Shown here: positions 1 to 5,545 of the stretch, piece by piece
Layout of the letters: every line of letters begins with the position of its first letter
How positions within the stretch are numbered: position 1 is the stretch's first letter
Source of the DNA: Pseudomonadota bacterium
Lineage (GTDB): Bacteria > Pseudomonadota > Alphaproteobacteria > Rhizobiales > Xanthobacteraceae
Direction of reading: 5' to 3'
DNA: 8,468 nucleotides
Assembly (NCBI GenBank): GCA_023392205.1
Contig: JAEVZN010000182.1
Coordinates: 1-8,468, forward strand
Notes under the pieces: generated by a model
Told to the model about the DNA's origin: nothing
What the model saw: the letters and a program-made list of their open reading frames with translations, nothing else
Database searches by the model: none
Program-made: the position numbers and the translations under genes

Positions 1-1
1 C

Positions 2-127
2 GTCTGGCGATCCATGCCCTACTTCGTTCGATGGCAGGCCGCACCTCGGAGCAATTCCAGACTGCAGCCGTTGATTGCGCGCGTTTTCGCAGGCAAAAAG
101 GAACCATGGGAATTCAACAGTCAATGA
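2..127 (+). CDS. Possible C-terminal end of an unidentified upstream gene (partial)
   Basis: A frame open from the left edge runs 41 codons and stops at TGA 125-127, inside the 5' end of the heme oxygenase gene. The visible peptide ends ...VFAGKKEPWEFNSQ and contains an aromatic stretch (MPYFVRW). The stop overlaps the second in-frame ATG of heme oxygenase (124-126) as ATGA, a common arrangement for translationally coupled genes. That is the main reason to suspect a real gene. The frame used by heme oxygenase is also open to the edge, so openness alone proves little, and third-position GC separates the two frames only weakly. I do not recognise the peptide. It could be noncoding leader sequence. 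Confidence 0.28.
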   Translation, partial: VWRSMPYFVRWQAAPRSNSRLQPLIARVFAGKKEPWEFNSQ

Positions 128-807
128 CGGCACCGCAATCCGGTCCCGTTCCGCTCTCCGAAGCCCTGCGCAGCCGGACGGCGGAGATCCACCACGAGGC
201 CGAACGGTCGGGCATTGTCGCCGACATCCTGCGGCGAAAGGCCGACAGCCGGGGTTACGCGCTGTTGCTGCGAAACCTTCTGCCTGCCTATATGCGGATC
301 GAGGAATTGCTGTCGCGGCACCAGGATCATCCGCATCTCGGACCGTTTGCGCAGCCCGCTTTGCACCGGGCGAATGCCGTGCGGTCCGATCTGGAAAGCA
401 TTGCGGGCGAAAACTGGGAGCACGATCTGCCGCTGCTCGATACGACGGCCCGATATGTGGAATGTATTTCCGATGCGGGATCGGGCGATGGATTGCGGCT
501 CATTCCGCATGGATATGTGCGCTATTTCGGCGATCTGAGCGGCGGACAGATACTCAAGAAGCTGCTGGGGCAGTCGATGAACCTGCCGCCGGAATCGCTT
601 TCGCTCTACGACTTTCCGGATATCAGCGAGATCGCAGCCTTCAAGAACAGATTGCGGGACTCCATCGATGCCGCCGGGCAGGCGGTTGAAGATCCGGAGG
701 TGCTGATTGCAGAAGCTCTGCTTGCCTTCCAGATGAATGTCGATCTGTCGAATGACGTGCAGGCCTATGTCGCATCGTCAGCGGAGGCAAAGCCTGCGAG
801 CGCGTGA
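106..807 (+). CDS. hmuO: Heme oxygenase (biliverdin-producing, BphO/HmuO type)
   Basis: The enzyme opens heme with O2 and reducing equivalents to biliverdin IXalpha, CO and iron in the cytoplasm. Biliverdin is the chromophore of bacteriophytochromes, one of which is encoded next door. The family signature is clear: residues 134-149 (PHGYVRYFGDLSGGQI) match the distal-helix motif with its flexible Gly-Asp-Leu-Ser-Gly-Gly. The N-terminal TAEIHHEAE has the proximal heme-ligand histidine, H29 by alignment with human HO-1 H25. Counting from ATG 106 the protein has 233 residues, usual for the family. ATG 106 is preceded by AAGGA (98-102), a short but workable spacing. ATG 124 (227 residues) is the alternative, and it overlaps the stop of the upstream frame as ATGA. 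The ORF also has an ATG at 31, but the added residues look unlike the family. The gene converges on bphP. The symbol could equally be bphO. Confidence 0.95.
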   Translation: MGIQQSMTAPQSGPVPLSEALRSRTAEIHHEAERSGIVADILRRKADSRGYALLLRNLLPAYMRIEELLSRHQDHPHLGPFAQPALHRANAVRSDLESIAGENWEHDLPLLDTTARYVECISDAGSGDGLRLIPHGYVRYFGDLSGGQILKKLLGQSMNLPPESLSLYDFPDISEIAAFKNRLRDSIDAAGQAVEDPEVLIAEALLAFQMNVDLSNDVQAYVASSAEAKPASA

Positions 808-1079
808 ACGCGGCGCGTTCTGCGGGCCGGCAATCGGTCCAGGCATCTTGCAGCGAAACGTCCCGCATGCCGTGCGGTGAAAAAACTTGAGGAAAGCCGG
901 GGCTATCCTTGCGCCGTTTCACATGAAAATAATCCTAAAGCCGCGAATGACGGCAGCTTTCATGCTCGTAGAAGTGCGATTATGCGGCCGCGAGCACAGG
1001 TGCGAGCGCGCAGCTCGGGCCGTTGCGCGCACAAGTCCTCGGACGTTGTCTTTGCGGTGAGGGTGGGCCGGAGGGCCGG
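808..1079. other. Convergent intergenic region between heme oxygenase and bphP
   Basis: These 272 bp separate the 3' ends of heme oxygenase (+) and bphP (-). No convincing gene was found. Visible structures are a perfect 6-bp inverted repeat GAACGC-GGC-GCGTTC at 806-820 that includes the end of the heme oxygenase stop codon, a 5-bp hairpin near CCGCATGCCGTGCGG (about 870), an 8-bp imperfect stem at 937-960, and a 7-bp perfect inverted repeat GCGCGCA/TGCGCGC at 1006-1012 and 1024-1030. None is followed by a strong T-run, so transcript ends here may rely on weak hairpins or on Rho. No sequence resembling a histidine-kinase ATPase domain is present that would extend BphP. Confidence 0.6.
921..960 (-). 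terminator. Weak candidate intrinsic terminator for ppsR-bphP
   Basis: Read on the minus strand, an 8-bp stem with one mismatch (arms at 953-960 and 937-944, 8-nt loop) is followed by AGGATTATTTTC, a T-rich but interrupted tail. It lies about 120 bp beyond the bphP stop. The stem is stable but the T-run is poor, so the call is tentative. Confidence 0.3.
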
Positions 1080-3275
1080 TCACGTCTTGCCGGAGCCGTC
1101 CGGATCGCCGCCCTGGTTGCTCCGCGCGGCATGCCAGATCAGGTGATCCAGAACCTCGGCGGTGCGATTGACCGAGGCGCGCACACTTTCCAGCATCTGC
1201 AGCATGCGGGCATTGTCCACGCCGTCGGTGATTTCGAGCGCGGCGAGCTGGGCATTCTCCACGATCGATCCCATCAGCTGCTGATAAACGATATCGGCCT
1301 TGCCATCGAAGCCGGACAGCTTCTTGCGGTGGCTTTCCAGAATGCCTTCCTGGAATCTCCGGCCCGCGGCTTCGGCGGCCTTGCGGTCGGCAATGTCGGT
1401 GAACAGGAGCACGAACCCCAGCACCCGGTTGGGTGACGAGAACACCGGATCGCCGCGAACCAGCAGCGACCGTGGCGGTCCGGCCGCCGTCTGCAGCTGC
1501 ACCTCGCCGCGCCATGTCCGCTTCATTTCGACCAGTTCGTTGAAGCGGCGCCGGACATCGGATGCGTCCAGGAAATGCGGGCTGAGATCCTCGATGAATT
1601 CGTAACGCGGATGCCCTTCCGGCAGGAGCTGGTCGAAGGCACGGTTGTTCAGCAGGATACGGCCCTTGGCATCCGCGATCACGACCGGCAGATCGGAAAT
1701 CTGCACCTGGCGCGTGACATGCGTCAGTTGATCCTGCGCGATCAGCAGCCGCACCGACCGGAATTGCAACACGACATCCGCCACCGTCTCGCCGATCAAC
1801 CGCGCGGCCGTCAGGTCCGCAGCGGACCAGGGTTCGCTTTTCCCCTCGACCAGTTGATGCCACTGCGCGAACGAGCGGCGTGGCGACAATTGCGAGGGAT
1901 CGTCGCCGATCAGGACCGGTTTCAGCGGATCGCCGCCCCAGGTCACAAGCCGGATGCGCTCCGGCCGAAACCAGATGAGATACTCGCCGGGCGTGTTGGA
2001 CACCGGCGTTGCGACAAGTCCGCTTGCCACCGAGATCAGCGGCGTGAAGGCAGGTTCGTCGAATCCGAGAGAGGCCGTTGAAAAAACCGGCGCACGCTCC
2101 TTTCTGTCGAGCCAGGCGGCGATCTCGCGCAATTCGAGGGTGCCGGGGACATCGCCGGCCGTCAGGATCTGGCCTTCGAACAGCAATGCGGCGCCGCTGG
2201 AAGACAGTGGCTGCAACAGCGACTGGGCATTGTCGAACAGGGCGACGCGCCAGTCCCCGTCGCGCGAGATGGCCTCGATCATGCGTTGTTCGAGGCGCCG
2301 CACCGAGAGTTCGGCCTGGGCCTGCGCGAAACTCTCCAGAGCCGCGATGCGCGTGGCGATGGTTTCGGCGAGCAATTCGCACGCCGCGCGCATTTCGAAG
2401 GGCAGGGAGCGCGGCACGTAATGATGGCAGGCAATGAGGCCCCATAACTTGCCGCCGACCATGAGCGAAGCGACCAGCGTCGCTCCGACGCCCATATTCT
2501 TCAGATACTGGATATGGATCGGCGACATGCTGCGCAGCCAGCACAGCGACATATCCAGATCCTCGTCGGTGATCGGATTGCGGCGCGGCTGCAGCGGCAC
2601 CGGCTCATAGGCGACATCGACAAGCACGCGGACGCGGGTGCGTTCGTACAGCCGCCTCGCGATGTGGGGAATGTCGGAGGCCGGATAACGATTGCCCAGA
2701 TAGGGTTCGAGATGCGGCTCCCTGCGCTCCGAGAAGACCTCGCCATGGCCCTCCTCGTCGAAGCGATAGACCATGACGCGGTCATATCCGGTCAGGCTCT
2801 TGAACAGGCTCGCGCTTTCTTCGCACACCATGCGCAGCGAGGGAGCGGCGATGATCGTCTGAAGCGCCTTTTCGATGCTGGCCGAAAGATCGGCGGGCGG
2901 ACTTGCGCGTTCGAGTTCGATGACGATGCCGCCGTCCGATGGCCGGTGCACCTGCACGTTGAATTCCTGTGACGGATGCGCGGCGAGGCAATGCACGGCA
3001 GCCGGGATCGTGCGCAGCGATTCCTTCAGCAGAGGTGCAATGCATTCGGAGAGATCGCCGCCGAATTCTCCCAGCGTGCGTCCGATGACGGTGCCGTCGA
3101 GGCCGAGCATATCGGCGGCATTCGCGCTGGCCTGGATGACGACGCCATCCGGTTCACGCAAGACGATCAATGCGCCATGGGGCTGGATCGAGCCGGCCAG
3201 ATGAACCTGTTCCCGCTCGCAATTCGATAGGTCGGCTTGCCCGAAAGCGGGCATCGGTAGAGGATGAGAGGCCAC
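1080..3275 (-). CDS. bphP: Bacteriophytochrome with PAS-helical output and no kinase domain (BphP1 type)
   Basis: This is a red/far-red photoreceptor of 731 residues that binds biliverdin. Domains in order are PAS (about 1-115), GAF (about 130-310), PHY (about 320-515), a further PAS (about 522-628) and a helical C-terminal region (629-731). Key residues are visible: C19 in DLSNCERE, the thioether attachment site; PASDIP at 198-203 with D201; SPIHIQYLKNMGV with H254; and the PHY tongue with WGG (446-448) and PRRSF (465-469). These sit about 6 positions before their Deinococcus BphP counterparts. No H-box/HATPase pair follows. The end matches the PAS plus helical output described for R. palustris BphP1, which binds PpsR2. 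The start is GTG at 3275, preceded by GGGGA; an in-frame stop (the ppsR TGA) lies 21 bp upstream, and ATG at residue 8 has no ribosome site. Probably co-transcribed with ppsR. Whether its dark state is Pr or Pfr cannot be read from sequence. Confidence 0.95.
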   Translation of the reverse strand: MASHPLPMPAFGQADLSNCEREQVHLAGSIQPHGALIVLREPDGVVIQASANAADMLGLDGTVIGRTLGEFGGDLSECIAPLLKESLRTIPAAVHCLAAHPSQEFNVQVHRPSDGGIVIELERASPPADLSASIEKALQTIIAAPSLRMVCEESASLFKSLTGYDRVMVYRFDEEGHGEVFSERREPHLEPYLGNRYPASDIPHIARRLYERTRVRVLVDVAYEPVPLQPRRNPITDEDLDMSLCWLRSMSPIHIQYLKNMGVGATLVASLMVGGKLWGLIACHHYVPRSLPFEMRAACELLAETIATRIAALESFAQAQAELSVRRLEQRMIEAISRDGDWRVALFDNAQSLLQPLSSSGAALLFEGQILTAGDVPGTLELREIAAWLDRKERAPVFSTASLGFDEPAFTPLISVASGLVATPVSNTPGEYLIWFRPERIRLVTWGGDPLKPVLIGDDPSQLSPRRSFAQWHQLVEGKSEPWSAADLTAARLIGETVADVVLQFRSVRLLIAQDQLTHVTRQVQISDLPVVIADAKGRILLNNRAFDQLLPEGHPRYEFIEDLSPHFLDASDVRRRFNELVEMKRTWRGEVQLQTAAGPPRSLLVRGDPVFSSPNRVLGFVLLFTDIADRKAAEAAGRRFQEGILESHRKKLSGFDGKADIVYQQLMGSIVENAQLAALEITDGVDNARMLQMLESVRASVNRTAEVLDHLIWHAARSNQGGDPDGSGKT

Positions 3276-3296
3276 CCGGCTGTTTCCCCAGATCCA

Positions 3297-4667
3297 TCAC
3301 TTCTCGTCGCTGGACGAGGCCGATCCTCCATCAAGATCGTATCGGCTGAGCTTTGCGTAGAGACTTTGTCGGCTCAGACCGAGCAATTCGGCAGCGAGAG
3401 TGCGATTGTCATTTGCGAGTTCGAGAGCGGACTTTACATAATGCCGCTCAACAACACCAACGGTGTCCTTGACCAAAGAGCGTAAAGGCGTCTTTCCAAT
3501 ACGTTCCGTGATCGAGCCCAGCATTGCACGCAGGTTCTTGTCGTCGGCGGTTGCCCCCATGCGCCGCCCCACATCGCGGATCAGCACGCCGATAAACTGC
3601 GACCCATTGTCCGCATTGCCGCTGGCAGAGAGCTCCACTTCCGTCGGCGTTCCGAGTTCGCCCTGAATGGTGGTGGTGAACATCCGCACCGAGCCGTGTC
3701 GTTCGACATTGGCGAGCAGCACGGTGAGATCGGCGCCCGGCCGCCACAGCCAGCGCGTCAGCCGTTCGCCGACCACGGACCCCTTGGCGCCGGCCTCGAC
3801 AAGATCGAGGAAGGAGCGATTGGCGCGGCGTACCACGCCTTCGGAATCGATGACGATGAAGGCGTCCGGCAGGCGTTCGATCAGGTCGTCGATCGAGATC
3901 GTCTCCTGTTCGGAATTGCCCTGCGCGCCGGTCCATCCCGGTGACAATTGCAGCATGATCACGGCGCCCGGCTCGGGCGACATCATCGAGGCGCGGATCA
4001 GCCAGGGCTTGCGGGCCTTGCCAAGATGCAGAAGCACGCCCGGCGCCTTGCCCTGTTCGCGCACGCGCGAGACCATCGCGCGGAAAGCGTCACGGTCCTG
4101 CTCCGAAACCTCGGGCAGGAATTCGCGATCCTGCACGGCCTGCGCCCCGTTCGCGCCAAGTCCCATGACCGACAATGCGGCCGGATTGGCCTGCAGCACC
4201 CGCAAGTCGCCGGCGCGCAACAGCATCACCGGCTCCTGGGACGCATCGAACAGGAGGCGATAACGGGTTTCGACCTCGCGCAATTTCCAGTAGTCGCGCT
4301 CCATCGCCTGCTGGGCGGCGATCAGACGCGCCTGCAATTCCGCGACGGCCTGAAGATTCTTGCCGACCGCCAGCAGGCCGGCACGGCCGCCGAGCAGGAC
4401 GGTGGTGTATTCCATCGGCAATTCGAGGCCGCTCGGGAATTTCTGCGTGACCTGCCGGAATGCGGAGACACCCTGTTCGCGGGCATCCTCCAGCATGCGG
4501 CGGACCTTCTCGCCGCCGGAATCGCTGACCGTCTCGTTCCAGGAGCGGCCGACCCAGGCCTCGATGCCCTCGTCTGACAGTGAGCGTGACAGCGTGGCTT
4601 CACGGATCACCCCGTCAAGATCCAGCAGCAGGGTCACATCAGGCTGTGCGATGTTCACGTTGCTCAT
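3297..4667 (-). CDS. ppsR: PpsR/CrtJ-type transcriptional repressor of photosynthesis genes
   Basis: This DNA-binding regulator (456 residues) represses bacteriochlorophyll, carotenoid and light-harvesting genes at TGT-N12-ACA sites in the known family. Visible architecture: N-terminal domain (about 1-105), a Gln-containing helical linker (about 105-138, with QARLIAAQQAMERDYWKL), PAS1 (about 136-250), PAS2 (about 262-370), and a C-terminal Fis-like helix-turn-helix (about 405-444) containing LAAELLGLSRQSLYAKL. Length and order fit PpsR. The sequence contains no cysteine, unlike Rhodobacter PpsR/CrtJ, whose redox response uses cysteines including one in the DNA-binding region. A thiol switch is therefore impossible here, and control by the adjacent bacteriophytochrome is the likely input. 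The start ATG 4667 has a GGAG five bases upstream. It is the first gene of a likely ppsR-bphP operon and is divergent from cycA. By analogy it may correspond to PpsR2 of R. palustris or Bradyrhizobium; the paralogue assignment is inferred. Confidence 0.95.
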   Translation of the reverse strand: MSNVNIAQPDVTLLLDLDGVIREATLSRSLSDEGIEAWVGRSWNETVSDSGGEKVRRMLEDAREQGVSAFRQVTQKFPSGLELPMEYTTVLLGGRAGLLAVGKNLQAVAELQARLIAAQQAMERDYWKLREVETRYRLLFDASQEPVMLLRAGDLRVLQANPAALSVMGLGANGAQAVQDREFLPEVSEQDRDAFRAMVSRVREQGKAPGVLLHLGKARKPWLIRASMMSPEPGAVIMLQLSPGWTGAQGNSEQETISIDDLIERLPDAFIVIDSEGVVRRANRSFLDLVEAGAKGSVVGERLTRWLWRPGADLTVLLANVERHGSVRMFTTTIQGELGTPTEVELSASGNADNGSQFIGVLIRDVGRRMGATADDKNLRAMLGSITERIGKTPLRSLVKDTVGVVERHYVKSALELANDNRTLAAELLGLSRQSLYAKLSRYDLDGGSASSSDEK

Positions 4668-4701
4668 TTCCGCTCCGGGCGGCCATCGAAGCCTAAAAGC
4701 C

Positions 4702-4730
4702 TTTATTGCAGCGCATTATCGCAACTGCAA
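4702..4730 (-). promoter_or_regulatory. Candidate ppsR promoter with overlapping inverted repeat
   Basis: On the minus strand TTGCAG (4725-4730) and AATAAA (4702-4707) lie 17 bp apart and could be the -35 and -10 of a housekeeping promoter about 35 bp before the ppsR ATG. A GATAAT at 4715-4720 is an alternative -10 but lacks a good -35. The -35 hexamer is also one arm of the inverted repeat TTGCAG-N13-CTGCAA, which may be an operator. The hexamers are weak matches and the call is from inspection only. Confidence 0.25.
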
Positions 4731-4793
4731 ACGGCGAAGGATAGATTGCCCGTGTGACCGGATTCCGAACGCCAGTCAACTTGCGGCCGAACT

Positions 4794-4882
4794 CCAGTAG
4801 GAAACCCAGCCGGCCCGTGCGCATGTGTCGCCCGGACAATCAGCTGCAACTGAGGCCAAGAACTTGAATCTACTGGGTTTCC
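4794..4882. repeat. Long-spaced inverted repeat between ppsR and cycA
   Basis: GGAAACCCAG at 4800-4809 is repeated exactly in reverse complement as CTGGGTTTCC at 4873-4882, 63 bp apart. A second overlapping pair uses the same places: CCAGTAG at 4794-4800 and CTACTGG at 4870-4876. The arms are too far apart for a simple terminator. They could be paired binding sites for a regulator or a chance match; a 10-bp match is uncommon in a region this short. Confidence 0.45.
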
Positions 4883-4917
4883 CGCGTTTTTGAAGCATTA
4901 TTTTTATGCGTTGGGTC

Positions 4918-4947
4918 TTGACCCTTTGGGTGACAAGGGCGTTTGAT
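4918..4947 (+). promoter_or_regulatory. cycA: Candidate cycA promoter
   Basis: TTGACC (4918-4923) and TTTGAT (4942-4947) are separated by 18 bp and match the sigma-70 consensus at 5 and 4 of 6 positions. An AT-rich stretch lies upstream (4885-4910) and would resemble an UP element. The -35 is embedded in the palindrome GGGTCTTGACCC, and TGACGTCA lies at the expected transcription start, so the site could be controlled by a repressor. It would leave a leader of about 90 nt before the cycA ATG. Confidence 0.35.
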
Positions 4948-5043
4948 ATTAATGACGTCAGGATACTGGAACGCAGAGCCGTTTCTGTACGTTCCGCCGA
5001 GGCGTTGTTGGAAACGGCCAAACAAAGCAGGGAAGACTGACGC

Positions 5044-5469
5044 ATGAAGCAGATCGGGTTCGCACTTGTATTTTCCACCCTTTTTCTGGTCCCCCAGGGT
5101 GCCGCCCTGGCGCAGGACGCGGCCGCGGGAGAGACGGTTTTCAAGAAATGCATGACCTGTCACCAGGTCGGCGAGAAGGCAAAAAATGCTGTCGGTCCAA
5201 TGCAGAACGGCATCGTCGGGCGCACCGCGGGAACGGTAGAGGGCTACGCCTATTCGCCGCTGAACAAGGCCGCAGGTGCGGCGGGTCTCGTCTGGACCGA
5301 AGAGAATATCTTCAATTATCTGCCCGATCCGCAGGGCTTCCTGATCAAATTCCTGAAGGAAGCCGGCAAGCCGGAGCTTGCCAAGGGTTCGACGAAGATG
5401 GCGTTCAAGCTGCCTAGCGAAAAGGAGCGCAAGGACGTCATCGAATACCTGAAGAAATTCCCGAAGTAG
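5044..5469 (+). CDS. cycA: Cytochrome c2 precursor
   Basis: This periplasmic electron carrier reduces the photo-oxidised reaction centre and takes electrons from the cytochrome bc1 complex. The 141-residue precursor has a signal peptide (hydrophobic core about 5-20, ALA cleavage motif before Q24). The mature part has the heme attachment site CMTCH (C36, C39, axial H40) and the distal axial methionine M119 in GSTKMAFKL. The internal GYAYSPLNKAAG and GLVWTEENIFNYLPDPQGF segments are typical of c2 from purple bacteria. The mature protein of about 118 residues is a normal size. AGGGAAG (5029-5035) is a good ribosome site eight bases before the ATG. The gene is monocistronic: it is divergent from ppsR and followed at once by a strong terminator. 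A role in respiration as well as photosynthesis is likely from the family. A paralogous class I c-type cytochrome of another role is less likely in this context. Confidence 0.95.
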   Translation: MKQIGFALVFSTLFLVPQGAALAQDAAAGETVFKKCMTCHQVGEKAKNAVGPMQNGIVGRTAGTVEGYAYSPLNKAAGAAGLVWTEENIFNYLPDPQGFLIKFLKEAGKPELAKGSTKMAFKLPSEKERKDVIEYLKKFPK

Positions 5470-5490
5470 TTTTTTCCGCTTCCGGATACG

Positions 5491-5522
5491 AACAAGGCTC
5501 CCGTTCGGGAGCCTTGTTTTTT
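5491..5522 (+). terminator. Strong intrinsic terminator of cycA
   Basis: A perfect 12-bp stem, AACAAGGCTCCC (5491-5502) and GGGAGCCTTGTT (5507-5518), with a GTTC loop, runs directly into six T residues (5517-5522). It lies 21 bp after the cycA stop. The hairpin also follows hemA, which ends at 5546 on the other strand. Its minus-strand T-run is only two bases, so it would be weaker in that direction. Confidence 0.94.
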
Positions 5523-5545
5523 GTGCGGACAATGCCGCCCTGCGA

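Larger units (their letters stand above)
4668..5043. promoter_or_regulatory. Divergent ppsR/cycA regulatory region (376 bp, no gene)
   Basis: No coding sequence is supported here. The region must hold the promoters of ppsR (-) and cycA (+). It contains several inverted repeats: TTGCAG-N13-CTGCAA (4706-4730); a long-spaced pair at 4794-4809 and 4870-4882; GGGTC-TT-GACCC (4913-4924); the palindrome TGACGTCA (4953-4960); GGAACG-N16-CGTTCC (4968-4995); and TTGTT-N11-AACAA (5005-5025). No exact TGT-N12-ACA PpsR site was found on inspection. The AT-rich stretch at 4885-4910 lies just upstream of the likely cycA promoter. Confidence 0.6.

Noticed and set aside
865..885. CCGCATGCCGTGCGG hairpin near a run of A residues as a terminator
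   Set aside because: On the + strand it is followed by A, not T; on the - strand the T-run comes before the hairpin. Neither orientation gives an intrinsic terminator.
923..1060. 45-codon small frame (MKIILKPRMTAAFML...) between heme oxygenase and bphP
   Set aside because: It begins in a start-like way, but there is no ribosome site upstream and the second half is Arg/Ala-rich random-looking sequence. Not supported as a gene.
919..2544. 541-codon open frame on the - strand overlapping bphP
   Set aside because: It is in another frame of the same strand as bphP, Arg/Ala-rich and without motifs, while bphP has exact chromophore-binding residues throughout.
4826..4838. TGTCGCCCGGACA as a PpsR binding site
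   Set aside because: The half-sites TGTC and GACA match, but they are separated by 7 bases between TGT and ACA instead of 12. Too short for the known site.
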